Below are positions 40,184 to 48,503 of a stretch of DNA of 64,000 bases, one piece after another. The position numbers were made by a program, and so were the translations under genes. Below the pieces are notes generated by a model. It had not been told where the DNA came from and made no database searches. It was given only the letters and a program-made list of their open reading frames with translations. Numbering within the stretch: the first letter of the stretch is position 1; each line of letters begins with the position of its first letter. The stretch is from Brucella oryzae (GTDB lineage: Bacteria > Pseudomonadota > Alphaproteobacteria > Rhizobiales > Rhizobiaceae), in contig JAAVLL010000005.1 in the NCBI GenBank assembly GCA_012103035.1, positions 84,432-148,431 of the forward strand, written 5' to 3'.

Positions 40184-40195
40184 GCGGCTATTTTT
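40170..40195 (+). terminator. Rho-independent terminator after icmT
   Basis: tagccgc-tgaataa-gcggcta followed by ttttt. The stem overlaps the last codons of the icmT-like gene. Confidence 0.85.
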
Positions 40196-40403
40196 GCTTC
40201 GCATTCACTTCCCAATGGAATATATAAGCAAAACGTTTTCCATAGGTTTTAAATAGGTATACCATAATAAAACCTTTGCGAAACGTAGGAATTGCGTTTA
40301 CCATCCGTTCATAATCCAATGATAAAACCGATAGTGAAGACATTCGCATGGTTTCGGATGCGTCCACTATCCGAATAGCAAATAGATACGGAAGATGATC
40401 GTA
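40196..40403 (+). promoter_or_regulatory. AT-rich promoter and possible centromere region upstream of parA
   Basis: 208 bp, clearly more AT-rich than its surroundings, with repeated aaaac/gtttt-type blocks (aaaacgttttcc, aaaacctttgcgaaacg, tgataaaacc) and the inverted repeat cggat-gcgtccact-atccg just before the gene. Partition operons often keep the operator and parS here. No specific site can be named. Confidence 0.45.
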
Positions 40404-41073
40404 TGGCTGTCGTTTCCTTCATGACCACCAAAGGCGGCGGTGGAAAAACCACAAGCGCCACGCTTTTGCGACCGTACTCGCAGAGCAGGGCGCTTCGGTA
40501 TGCATGATCGACGCCGACCCCAATCAGCCGCTTGTCGGTTGGGCCACAGAGGCGGTTCATCCCAAATCGTTGACGGTGATCGGCGATGTACATGAGGACA
40601 ACATCATCGAGACGATCGAAGAACAATCCGCCAAGCATATGTTTGTGGTTGTCGATCTCGAAGGCTCGGCAAACCTATCGACCGGCTACGCGCTGACCCA
40701 AAGCGATCTGATACTTATCCCGTTGCAGCCGTCCAAACTCGATGCCAACGAAGCGGCCAAAACCCTGAAGTTCATCCTCAGACAGGGTAAAAGCAGTGGG
40801 AAGACAATGCCTGCACGAGTATTTTGGGCTCGCACGCCAGCCGCATATATTACGCGCAGCGCTCGCGATATCGGCTCGCAATTCGAGGAAGCAGGAATCG
40901 GCTTTCTCGAAACCAGCTTGATCGAACGAGAAGCCTTCAGGGGCATCTTCAACTACGGCAGGACACTGGAGAACCTGACCGAAGATCAGGTTCCCTCACT
41001 TGAGAAGGCTCGGGCTAACGCCGCCGCGTTCACCGGTGAAATCATCGCCTTGCTGAAGGAGCACCGCACATGA
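40404..41073 (+). CDS. parA: ParA-family partition ATPase (one frameshift)
   Basis: About 223 residues. Deviant Walker A KGGGGKTTSATLL (residues 10-22), then after a one-base loss near 40462 LAEQGASVCMIDADPNQPLV (A' motif) and FVVVDLEGSANLSTGYAL (Walker B), with LILIPLQPSKLDANEA. The short form without an N-terminal HTH is the ParA/ParF (VirC1-like) class, which uses a ribbon-helix-helix partner. That partner follows with a 4-bp overlap. It segregates the plasmid; a VirC1-like role in relaxosome recruitment is possible. Confidence 0.88.
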
Positions 41074-41519
41074 GCACGCACAATATTCGCCTTGATCTGG
41101 ATGAGTTTAAACCAGAGGCCAAGAAGGCCGATCCTGCTGCAAAGGCGTCCGTGGAAAAGCTTGCCGAGGCAACCGGTTTCAAGACGCGTCATGCACCGGA
41201 ACAGACCCGCAATGAGCCGAAACCTTCCCCGAAACCCGACTCCCTACCTGCACCGGCCGCCCCGGTAGCGCCAGTAGCATCAGAAGGAGAGGGCGAAGCA
41301 CGTCGCCGTGGTAGAAAACGGACCACCAATCGTAACACTCCCTTTGCCGTGAAGCTGAAGGTCGAGACGAACAACCTGATCTATGAGTTTGCCGACCGCC
41401 TCGAATGCAACGCGATTGCCGAGGTCCTGGAACTGGCACTTGGCGCACTTCAGAAAGAACTTGACGAGGGCATAGACCCTCGAGCTCGCGCGGCCGAACA
41501 GGCGGCCGCCCAGGGCTAA
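41070..41519 (+). CDS. Ribbon-helix-helix partition/DNA-binding partner of ParA
   Basis: 149 residues, intact. A disordered Pro/Ala-rich N-terminal half (PSPKPDSLPAPAAPVAPVAS) is followed by a basic patch RRRGRKRTTNRNTPF and a C-terminal ribbon-helix-helix: AVKLKVETNNLIYEFADRLE then IAEVLELALGALQKEL. Coupled to parA by atga. ParG and VirC2 have the same role and fold class: centromere or oriT binding and stimulation of the ATPase. Confidence 0.78.
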   Translation: MSTHNIRLDLDEFKPEAKKADPAAKASVEKLAEATGFKTRHAPEQTRNEPKPSPKPDSLPAPAAPVAPVASEGEGEARRRGRKRTTNRNTPFAVKLKVETNNLIYEFADRLECNAIAEVLELALGALQKELDEGIDPRARAAEQAAAQG

Positions 41520-41892
41520 TGCCCGGCGGCCGGGTAGGGAGGGCTGGCAAGCGTTTGCGAACGCGGTTAGCAGCCCCAGGCTTTCGCGGCGGATCTATGC
41601 CCGGCGCGCTGCGCTCGCCGGGCTTCTGATCGCCGCGACGCTGTTCCTACTCCTCCTGCAGGGACATATCGGGACTGCCATGACAATTCCGGTCATTTTC
41701 ATAGGGCTGTGCTTTGCAGCCCTGTTTACCGGCCCTCTTGCGGAAATAGTCGCCATATGGTCGCGAAACACGTTCTACACGTCCAGAAGCGGTCAATGGA
41801 TCGTCTTTCCACTGACCTTTGCTATCTCTCCCATTCTGGCGCCGGTCGTGCTCGCCGTTTCGACTGTGCAATTCCTCAAATCGACGTCCTGA
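41519..41892 (+). CDS. Inner-membrane protein following parA operon (frameshifted start)
   Basis: The convincing part runs from EGWQAFANAVSSPRLSRRIY through three hydrophobic segments (ALAGLLIAATLFLLLLQGHI, PVIFIGLCFAALFTGPLAEI, FAISPILAPVVLAVSTVQF). An ATG at 41519 overlaps the previous stop (taatg), but one base is missing before the main frame is reached. A shorter start at 41680 would drop the first helix. Unknown family. Confidence 0.55.
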
Positions 41893-41961
41893 TCCAGAGT
41901 AAAGCCTAGTGGCAATGAGAGGTCGTGAATTGGACGCTTTCATATCGAATGATAGGATCTG

Positions 41962-42252
41962 ATGAACGAAGATGATCAACGAGAACTGGAGGGATTAATG
42001 CTGGTTGACGATCGAAACTTGTTACGAATTGCTGGATATGCTGCTGCTACGGCTTTCGTGGGTGCTGCGTCACTCGGATTTCATAAACCTTTTTGAGTTG
42101 GTTTGCGCTTTTGGCTGTGGCTATCGTCGGCGGGCTATTGAGCTATGCGCCTGGTCTGGTCCACCGTTTGCGATTTCAGGAAGCGTCCAGCATAGTTTTG
42201 GTGAGCGCTCTTGCAACAGTGATGGGTGAGGGCCTTTGGCTGGAAATTTTTG
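41962..42252 (+). pseudogene. Small membrane protein gene interrupted by IS66
   Basis: Starts MNEDDQRELEGLMLVDDRNL, with membrane segments RIAGYAAATAFVGAASLGF and, after a one-base loss in a T-run near 42090, WFALLAVAIVGGLLSYAPGL, then EASSIVLVSALATVMGEGLW. The IS66 element enters at 42253. Joining the left side to the DNA after the right-hand target duplication restores LWLEIFAG and a stop, so only the last residues were replaced. Unknown function. Confidence 0.55.
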
Positions 42253-42477
42253 GTAAGCGGGGCAAATTTGGTGGCCAAGACCCTGTTTCTGATTCCAAGT
42301 CAGAAAAATTAAACACTGTGCATATCGTGAGTTCCGCATCGATATTTCATGGCTATGGGATTCCTGATTTTGGCAAATCATGATTCTCTTTTGCGATGCC
42401 GAAGAGAATGCTTCCCTCGCCCAAGCATGCTGACACGCTTTCACTGAACGCGTTGCGCAGTCTGGTCACGGGTTTGG

Positions 42478-44067
42478 TTGAGAAAACCGAACGTGCAGAG
42501 GCTCGGCGAAAAACTGGAAGCTGAGAATACAGCACTCCGTAAGGAGAATGCCGAGCTCCGTCTGGAAAACACCCGGCTTAAAGTTGAGAACCAACTCCTT
42601 CGCGATGAAATTGCGCGACTGAAAAACCTGCCGCCACGGCCGCCGTTCAAACCGTCGGGCATGGATAAGGCAACGGACGCGAAAGCTCAGGACAAGCAGG
42701 CGGGCAAGAAGAAGCCGCGTGGACCGAAACTGGATGTCGAGCGCGTTGATCGGGATGTGGTTCTTCATGCCCGTGTTCCGGACGGTTCACGCTTCAAGGG
42801 CTACAAGAGCTATTACGTGCGCGATATAGTTTTGCGCGCTGAGGTTATTCACTACCGGCGCGAATGCTGGGTTGCTCCGAACGGTAAGACTATTCTTGCG
42901 CCGTTACCTGCCGGAATCGTCGGTGGTTATGGCCCAAACCTCAGGCGGCTCTGCCTGATGCTGCATGCGCAAGGTCAGGTCACAGCGCAACGGTTGTCGA
43001 CCCTGCTTAATGACATCGGCATGGACATCTCCAAACGCCAGGTTGTGCGTTTGCTCACCAAGGGGCTGGATGGCTTTGTTGCTGAGGATGCTGCCGTTCT
43101 GCATGCTGGCCTGGTGTCGGAAGCCTATGTAACGGTCGATGACACCGGGGCCCGTCATGCGCGTGATAACTTCTATACCACCCATATTGGCGGCGAGCAT
43201 TTTACCGTCTTTCGCACCACGAAAACAAAATCCCGCCTGAACTTCCTGTCGCTCTTGCGCGGCAATTATCAGGATTATGTGCTTAACGATGCTACTTCTG
43301 ATTATCTGAAGACGCGACATGGCGTGGATCCGACAGTCATCGCCAGGCTGCAAACACGCACGCCTCAACGCTTTAGCAACCAGGTCCCCTTTCTGGAACA
43401 CCTGGCGCAAAAGGTGTCGACATCTTCGATAAGGACATGGTTCGGGTCGTCGCGGAAGCGGGCATCTGGGGTTCTGTTCGCCACCACGGCCTGCTGGGCA
43501 ATGCCGTCATTATCTCCGACGATGCCGGCCAGTTCCGGGTTGGCAATCATGCGCTGTGCTGGGTGCATGCGGGCGGCTGCTGCAAAGCTGATGCCGGCGA
43601 CGCCACAGCACGTCCGGTGGGTGGAAAATATACGCGATCTCATTTGGAGCTTCTACAAGGCGCTCAAGGCATTCAGGCAGAAGAGCCCCTCACCAGGATC
43701 AATCAGCGCTTTCCGGCAACGGTTTGACCGCATCTTCTCTATCCGGACGGGTTGTATGGAGCTGGACAAGCTGTTGGCACGCCTGCTACGCCGCAAGGAA
43801 GAACTGCTCAAGGTTCTCGAACGCCCGGAAATTCCGTTGCACACCAACGCCTCCGAGAACGATCTGCGCAGTTGCGTCACCAAACGCAAAATCTCGGGTG
43901 GCACCATGAGCAACGATGGACGCATTGCCCGCGATACCATGCTGGGCCTTATGAAGACCTGCAAAAGCTTCGGCTTTCCTTCTGGCATTATCTCGGCGAC
44001 CGGCGGTATATCCAGTCAACAAACAGCCATTCCGGAGCTTGCAGGCCTCATTATCGCCAAAGCCTGA
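42478..44067 (+). CDS. IS66-family transposase (TnpC type), two frameshifts
   Basis: About 530 residues. The N-terminal leucine-zipper-like coil (LGEKLEAENTALRKENAELR) and Pro-rich PPRPPFKPSG linker are typical. The catalytic Asp region is VDDTGARHARDNFYTTHIGG, then a segment that reads correctly only in another frame between about 43415 and 43600 (AVIISDDAGQFRVGNHALCW), then LHTNASENDLRSCVTKRKIS with the catalytic Glu and GRIARDTMLGLMKTCKSFG. The paired shifts hide the middle of the DDE core in the literal translation. Confidence 0.88.
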   Translation: MRKPNVQRLGEKLEAENTALRKENAELRLENTRLKVENQLLRDEIARLKNLPPRPPFKPSGMDKATDAKAQDKQAGKKKPRGPKLDVERVDRDVVLHARVPDGSRFKGYKSYYVRDIVLRAEVIHYRRECWVAPNGKTILAPLPAGIVGGYGPNLRRLCLMLHAQGQVTAQRLSTLLNDIGMDISKRQVVRLLTKGLDGFVAEDAAVLHAGLVSEAYVTVDDTGARHARDNFYTTHIGGEHFTVFRTTKTKSRLNFLSLLRGNYQDYVLNDATSDYLKTRHGVDPTVIARLQTRTPQRFSNQVPFLEHLAQKVSTSSIRTWFGSSRKRASGVLFATTACWAMPSLSPTMPASSGLAIMRCAGCMRAAAAKLMPATPQHVRWVENIRDLIWSFYKALKAFRQKSPSPGSISAFRQRFDRIFSIRTGCMELDKLLARLLRRKEELLKVLERPEIPLHTNASENDLRSCVTKRKISGGTMSNDGRIARDTMLGLMKTCKSFGFPSGIISATGGISSQQTAIPELAGLIIAKA

Positions 44068-44073
44068 TCCCAC

Positions 44074-44430
44074 TTACTTCCGACTGTCAGGCTTTGAGAA
44101 TGGCACCACCCGACCTGCTCTTGTTGGTGCTTCATCCATAATATGACCACCCGTCAAGCTCAGTAATGACGGTGAAACATTCCACTGTTTGTCGTCATCC
44201 GTGTGCACCGTCACCGTCTTGCGATTGCGACGAATAACAAAGCCTCGAACCATCGTACCATCTGGCCCTTCAAACATCACGCCACTGCCGATCTTAATCT
44301 CCTGCAGCACAGCGGCTGTCTTTTGTTGATGGAGAAACTGCAATCGCTCAACGATGTGCCGGTTCAATTCCATCAGCGTGGCTTCATCAAGACTATCAAT
44401 ATCGAGCTCGGTAATCGGAGTCTTCTTCAT
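44074..44430 (-). CDS. Passenger protein of the IS66 element, 118 residues
   Basis: From MKKTPITELDIDSLDEATLM, with HIVERLQFLHQQKTAAVLQE, KIGSGVMFEGPDGTMVRGFV and RKTVTVHTDDDKQWNVSPSL. The second half looks like a small beta-barrel (KOW/SH3-like). It lies inside the terminal repeats and is convergent with the transposase gene, so it moves with the element. Function unknown; an IS regulator or accessory protein is possible. Confidence 0.65.
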   Translation of the reverse strand: MKKTPITELDIDSLDEATLMELNRHIVERLQFLHQQKTAAVLQEIKIGSGVMFEGPDGTMVRGFVIRRNRKTVTVHTDDDKQWNVSPSLLSLTGGHIMDEAPTRAGRVVPFSKPDSRK

Positions 44431-44694
44431 CGTGCAATCTATACGACCTTCTTGGGCAAAAGGAATTATGGTAGATTGCAACTCACCGTGCAACTGCACA
44501 ACAAAATGGCACCGCCAACGGATATGCCCCGCTTACAATTTTTGCCGGTTGATGCGGTTTTTGCGCACAGTTTAGACCGCTGATATTTCATGCAGAATTA
44601 TGCGATTTGGAACCTAACGGCCGGTTTGCTTGCGTTACTGGATATATGAGTTTCCGTTTTGAGAAGGCGACTTAGGGAAGCGTGAGGTATTGCA

Positions 44695-44910
44695 GGATTG
44701 TGTGCGTCTGCCTATGGCACCGCCGCCCTATTCGCCGGTTTCACCGGCTCACCGAACCATCCGTGCCGTTTGCCAGCCTTCGCAACGGCGTTTCCGGTCT
44801 TTGCTCCGCAAGCCCGTCTCTTGCCTGCTTCGTCAAGGCTCCCGGCACGTCCGTTTCGGCCCATGCGGGTGACGACCGGACTGACGCGGCGATGCCATCG
44901 CTTCGCTCAT
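44695..44910 (+). repeat. Structured repeat R3, copy 2
   Basis: Homologous to 5095-5320 (ggcaccgccgccctattcgc, caccggctcaccgaacca, cggactgacgcgg). The internal stem pairs 44762-44768 (cgtgccg) with 44843-44849 (cggcacg), where copy 1 has an unrelated but also complementary pair. It stands about 60 bp before a small secreted-protein frame and 280 bp before R1 copy 3. Confidence 0.55.
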
Positions 44911-44967
44911 GCCATCGCAGAATAAAAGTCGGCCGTAGGCCGTCCTATTCGCGTCAACGCGAAAAGG

Positions 44968-45193
44968 ATGCTCATCATGCATATGAGAAGGCTTGTTCAA
45001 CTGGCGATGTCCGGCGTCTTGGTTCTTGGCTCGTTCGCTTTCGCTGAAGAACCGGACTGGACCGGACGCTCACAACAGGAACGAGAGGCCGATAGTTCGG
45101 ACTCCGGCACGAAAACCCCGAGGAATCGACAGAGCAACCGCCTGTTCTCCCGCCGCCAGCCTCGCCAAGATCGCCCAAATAATCAGGAACGGA
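44968..45193 (+). CDS. Small secreted protein (3' end uncertain)
   Basis: Starts MLIMHMRRLVQLAMSGVLVL followed by GSFAFAEEPDWTG, a clear signal peptide. The mature part is polar (TGRSQQEREADSSDSGTKTP) and basic. The open frame runs on into R1 copy 3, so the true stop was probably lost to an indel near 45180. A Shine-Dalgarno aaaaggatg is close to the first ATG. Unknown function. Confidence 0.45.
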
Positions 45194-45518
45194 GAGCCGC
45201 GTTGCGGCTCTTGCTTGTTTGTCTCGAGGGGAGAGATCGGCCGCCGGTCTCTCCCCGCAACAGGCAAAACCGGTTTCCCCGTCTTCCGCGGGCGAGCTCG
45301 CCGGCGTTGCCGGCGAACTCCCCTGTGCAGGACCAGGTGCGCGGATTTTGCGCGTCCGCGCGGATCCTCGCAACCTGTCCCTTCGGGCGGGTGATCCCCT
45401 CCGGTTTTGCCTGTTGCCCTCTCTCCGGTCGGATCGCCGACTGCTCGGGAGCAGGAGCCGGGCTCCTGCCCCTCACCGGGACAGGAAGACCGCTTCGCGG
45501 ATCAGGAGAGAAAACACC
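45194..45518 (+). promoter_or_regulatory. Structured leader repeat R1, copy 3 (before the methyltransferase)
   Basis: Third member of the family at 1320-1647 and 5970-6292. Hairpins gagccgcgttgcggctc and ggggagag...ctctcccc; a perfect 17-bp long-range stem between 45257-45273 (gcaacaggcaaaaccgg) and 45401-45417 (ccggttttgcctgttgc); then ggagccgggctcc and aggagag before the ATG at 45519. Closer to copy 2 than to copy 1. Confidence 0.65.
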
Positions 45519-46339
45519 ATGGCGAAACTCAGCAAAGCACAGCGCAAGGCCCATGCCGAGGCAGAGGCGATCCTGACAAAGGACCGCCTGACCGAGGACG
45601 AAAAGGATTTTGTTTTCCAGAACTGGCATGAGGGCGCAAACTTTGAGACCGGCGCGGCTGGCGCATTCTTCACGCCGTGGGACATGGCAGCAGATTTCCA
45701 GATCGATACGCGCAGCGGCGCGTGATCGACCTTTGCGCAGGCATCGGCATTTTGAGCTATTTCATCCATCATCGCAGCCTGTGGGGCGGCGGTAGGGGCC
45801 GATATCACATGCGTTGAGATCAACCCCGTTATGTGGAGATCGGGCGCAAACTCTTGCCGGAGGCCCGTTGGATCAATGCCGATGTTTTCGACTGGCGCGA
45901 GCTTGATCTAGGCCACTACGATTGCGCCATAGGGAACCCGCCGTTCGGGAGGGTGAAGCGGCAGGGGAATGGCCCGCGTTATCGCGGTCAGGACTTCGAG
46001 CTTCACGTTATCGATATCGCTTCTGAGCTTGCCGACTATGGCGCTTTCATCGTGCCGCAGCAGTCCGCCAGCTTTCGCTATTCCGGAACGCAGCTTTACC
46101 AACGTCTTGAGAAGGGGCGCGGCGTCGATTTCGAGCGTCAGACCGGCCTTGAAATGATGGGCGGCGCAGGTATCGACACGGCTTTTATCAAGACAAATGG
46201 AAGGACGTTGCCCCTCTGCGAGATCGTTTGCATTGAATTTGCCGAATGCCGCGAACGCATGAAGGCCGAACGTGACCGGATCGCCGCCCGACCCATGCCG
46301 CAAATAATGCGGCAGGCCGAGCAACTGGCCTTGCTGTGA
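45519..46339 (+). CDS. Orphan N6-adenine DNA methyltransferase-like protein (frameshifted)
   Basis: About 273 residues. The start MAKLSKAQRKAHAEAEAILT is helical; GAFFTPWDMAADF and VIDLCAGIGILSYF form the AdoMet-binding motif I after a shift near 45720. The catalytic motif IV is GNPPFGRV (NPPF) in DLGHYDCAIGNPPF. A second shift lies near 45790. No restriction enzyme lies nearby. Behind R1 it is likely an early-expressed gene that methylates the new plasmid against restriction, like the solitary methyltransferases of other leading regions. Confidence 0.8.
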
Positions 46340-46352
46340 GGGAGATCGGGCA

Positions 46353-46600
46353 ATGTCGAAAATAAGCATCAGCCTTCTGGAAGGCTACCACATCACAGCA
46401 ACCGACAAGCGCCATATCGCGGCGATTGTCGAACGAGGCGCGAGGGCGTAACCCGTCAGCGCCGATACAAGATCACGGAGAGGACCGGCGATATAGTTCG
46501 CCTTGTGATCGAGCGGAGCGAAAGGGACATGCACGGACGGCCCACGACCCGGCGCAGCAAGGTTGTCATCAGGATCAGGGAAGGGCAGGGGCATGCGTGA
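46353..46600 (+). CDS. Small hypothetical protein, about 82 residues (frameshifted)
   Basis: Starts MSKISISLLEGYHITATDKR behind gagggagatc. After a shift near 46440 it reads RQRRYKITERTGDIVRLVIE and ends RSKVVIRIREGQG. Strongly basic and probably beta-rich. It follows the methyltransferase by 13 bp, so it shares the R1-led transcript. Unknown family. Confidence 0.5.
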
Positions 46601-46820
46601 GCGGGATAGTGTCACGGTATTTGATACCCCTCAAATCTAGGGGAAGTTTCACCGTGTCGATTTTGAAGGAGATCGACCCCGAAACTGTCAAGGTGCGCGT
46701 CTGGTACGGGCGCGCAACGCCAGCGGTTGGGAGCCTTGGAAAGATTGGGACGGCTACACCTTTCAAACGCGCCGCGATCTTCTCGCTAATAAGCGTGTCA
46801 TGCGCTTGCGCAAGCCTTGA
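46593..46820 (+). CDS. Small hypothetical protein, about 75 residues (frameshifted, in-frame stop)
   Basis: From MRERDSVTVFDTPQI, with a TAG that disappears if a one-base shift is assumed, then FTVSILKEIDPETVKVRVWY and, back in the first frame, NASGWEPWKDWDGYTFQTRR and DLLANKRVMRLRKP. The Trp-rich end is well formed. It overlaps the previous gene slightly. Unknown. Confidence 0.5.
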
Positions 46821-46906
46821 GCGAGCAACCATTATGAGCAGGGTCAGAGGCCGAGGCTAGAGCAACTGGATTGAACCGCGCACCGGTGCTAGAAGAAGGG
46901 CATATT

Positions 46907-47218
46907 ATGAGCCGTTATTATATCAATCTTTTCAATCAAGGGCGCACCGACGCGGGCGCTGTCATCGGCTATGATCCGCCGTTGCGCACGTTTTTCCTAC
47001 AAGGGTTTATTTCGGAGGAATCCGATTTTGAGGAGCCTGAAATCTGGCTCGGGACCGTCCTTGAAGAGTTTCCCACCCTGGAATGTCTTGTCGAGGAAGC
47101 GCGATCACGCGGCTACGAAATCGGCCAGCTAAAGAGGGATGACGTAATCTCCATGTTGGCGGAGGCTGGTCACAAACATGAGCCGACGATTTGGGAGCGG
47201 CTTGGCCTGATCATTTAG
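46907..47218 (+). CDS. Hypothetical protein, 103 residues
   Basis: Intact. The start MSRYYINLFNQGRTDAGAVI was chosen over an upstream ATG because of gaagaaggg 10 bp before it. Acidic middle (FISEESDFEEPEIWLG), then VLEEFPTLECLVEEARSRGY. Likely cytosolic and part of the methyltransferase transcript. No family recognised. Confidence 0.65.
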   Translation: MSRYYINLFNQGRTDAGAVIGYDPPLRTFFLQGFISEESDFEEPEIWLGTVLEEFPTLECLVEEARSRGYEIGQLKRDDVISMLAEAGHKHEPTIWERLGLII

Positions 47219-47234
47219 AACGGGAAAGGAAACA

Positions 47235-47403
47235 TATGCTTGAAAATCTTGGAGAATTCATTTCGCCAATGGCGACCATCGTCGCCGCTTTATGCCTTAT
47301 AGTCGTATTGGTCTGGATATTCAGAAAGGGCTTTAAGCAAAAATGCCTCATCCCTCGCGTGTTGACGATCTGCAAAAGAGTATCGCTCGCTTTGCGATTA
47401 TAA
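47235..47403 (+). CDS. Small membrane protein
   Basis: From MLENLGEFISPMATIVAALC behind ggaaagg; one membrane helix (ATIVAALCLIVVLVWIF) and a basic tail. The frame overlaps the next small gene, so its true end may be FRKGFKQK with a lost stop. Unknown function. Confidence 0.45.
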
Positions 47404-47444
47404 TGACTGTCGGAGGATTAGGATTTCTTGCGACTTATTTTTGA
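47343..47444 (+). CDS. Very small membrane protein, 33 residues
   Basis: MPHPSRVDDLQKSIARFAII followed by MTVGGLGFLATYF and stop: one short hydrophobic helix. It overlaps the preceding frame. The 190 bp after it contain only a further 24-codon hydrophobic frame (about 47492-47566) and then the toxin promoter. Confidence 0.35.
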   Translation: MPHPSRVDDLQKSIARFAIIMTVGGLGFLATYF

Positions 47445-47641
47445 CTGGCGGATTGGCATCAGACGATGCAAAACTAGTAGGGATGCTGCATGGATGTATA
47501 TTCTTGTGTGGCTTGGTTATGCTCTTGGTGCGGTTGCTCGTCTATTTTCAAAGGCGTTAGTGCGCTAACGCGCTGGGGATATCCGCCGCCAGTTCGCCAA
47601 TATTTGGTGAAAATATAGTGCGGAAATCCCGCATGTGTCGC

Positions 47642-47670
47642 TTGACAAATGTACGGAATTTCTGTACTTA
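47642..47670 (+). promoter_or_regulatory. Promoter and operator of the RelE/HigA operon
   Basis: TTGACA (47642-47647), 17-bp spacer, TACTTA (47665-47670), close to the sigma-70 consensus. The spacer carries a near-palindrome gtacggaatttctgtac, a likely operator for the HigA-type antitoxin. The toxin ATG is 7 bp after the -10 box, so the message is nearly leaderless. Confidence 0.65.
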
Positions 47671-47676
47671 AATCCC

Positions 47677-48048
47677 ATGCACACGGTCATTGAAACACCC
47701 GCCTATCTGTCATCCGCCAAGGATGAAAATGTAAGTGAGGAGGAGCGCATCGAGATTGTGTCCTTCCTCGCTTCAAATCGACGCGGGCGATATCATGGCC
47801 GGCACAGGTGGAGCGCGAAAGGTGCGTTTCGGCGGTCGCGGCAAGGAAAGAGCGGCGGCTATCGGATCATCACCTTCTATGCCGACGAGGATATTCCGGT
47901 GTTCTTGCTCGATATCTACAGCAAGGACACGCAGGCAAACCTATCGAAGGCAGATCGAAACGAGCTGCGCAAAATTCTGACGGTCCTTCCGCAAATATGG
48001 AGGGAAAGCGTCAGTGAACAGGTGAAGAAACTCAGGAGTCGAAAATGA
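47677..48048 (+). CDS. RelE/HigB-type toxin (two compensating frameshifts)
   Basis: About 123 residues. MHTVIETPAYLSSAKDENVS, then RIEIVSFLASN. In the literal frame the next 20 residues are nonsense; the other frame reads AGDIMAGTGGARKVRFGGRG, the basic ribosome-facing segment of the family. Then GGYRIITFYADEDIPVFLLD and KADRNELRKIL. RelE-family enzymes cut mRNA at the ribosome. Toxin-first order with a HTH antitoxin is the HigBA layout. Here it would stabilise the plasmid. Confidence 0.8.
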   Translation: MHTVIETPAYLSSAKDENVSEEERIEIVSFLASNRRGRYHGRHRWSAKGAFRRSRQGKSGGYRIITFYADEDIPVFLLDIYSKDTQANLSKADRNELRKILTVLPQIWRESVSEQVKKLRSRK

Positions 48049-48339
48049 GCAAGGCAGGATCACGAATTTTGCAGGGCGCACGGGAAGCTCTTGCTTTTGC
48101 TAAGGGCGAGGCCGATCCGGCGGAATATGTTATTCATATCCCGCCACAGGTGGACGTTCGCGCCATCCGTCAGAAAACCGGATTGTCCCAAAGGCGTTTG
48201 CCGCCCGGTACGGATTTTCCTTCGGTCGCGTTCGCGATTGGGAACAGGGCCGCTCAATATCGATGCGCCGTCCCGCATCCTTCTCACCATCATCGAGAAG
48301 GAACCGGAAGCAGTTGAACGGGCGCTTTCCGCAGCCTGA
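48045..48339 (+). CDS. HigA-type HTH antitoxin (frameshifted)
   Basis: About 97 residues: MSKAGSRILQGAREALAFAK, then VDVRAIRQKTGLSQ and, after a one-base shift, FAARYGFSFGRVRDWEQGR, a Cro/C1-type helix-turn-helix, then IDAPSRILLTIIEKEPEAVE. Overlaps the toxin by atga. It neutralises the toxin and probably represses the promoter at 47642. Confidence 0.8.
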
Positions 48340-48350
48340 CCGGAGGCCTT

Positions 48351-48503
48351 ATGAAGCAGCAGGCAGACCGCAGGAATGATCCACGTAAGGTCTACAGAAC
48401 GGCGGACACGCCGTCCGATCTAGCGGAAATGCTGATAGTGGAACTGGATAAGCGCTTGGCAGGTAAGCCGGTAGCAACGAGAGGAGAAAAGCCATGGCAC
48501 TAG
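48351..48503 (+). CDS. Small hypothetical protein upstream of vbhA, 50 residues
   Basis: MKQQADRRNDPRKVYRTADT then DLAEMLIVELDKRLAGKPVA. Behind cggaggcc. It overlaps the vbhA start by 10 bp, so it may be a leader that couples translation. Unknown. Confidence 0.45.
   Translation: MKQQADRRNDPRKVYRTADTPSDLAEMLIVELDKRLAGKPVATRGEKPWH

Larger units (their letters stand above)
42253..44536 (+). mobile_element. IS66-family insertion sequence (ISBst12-like, single transposase)
   Basis: 2,284 bp. Terminal inverted repeats start GTAAGCGGGGCA on both ends (42253 onward; 44536 reading back). The 8-bp target duplication aatttttg is perfect (42245-42252 and 44537-44544). It has one large transposase gene, no tnpA/tnpB pair, and one passenger frame on the other strand. 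Confidence 0.9.

Noticed and set aside
44968..45576. 202-residue secreted protein running through R1 copy 3
   Set aside because: Only the first about 75 residues are plausible; the remainder is the non-coding leader read by chance.
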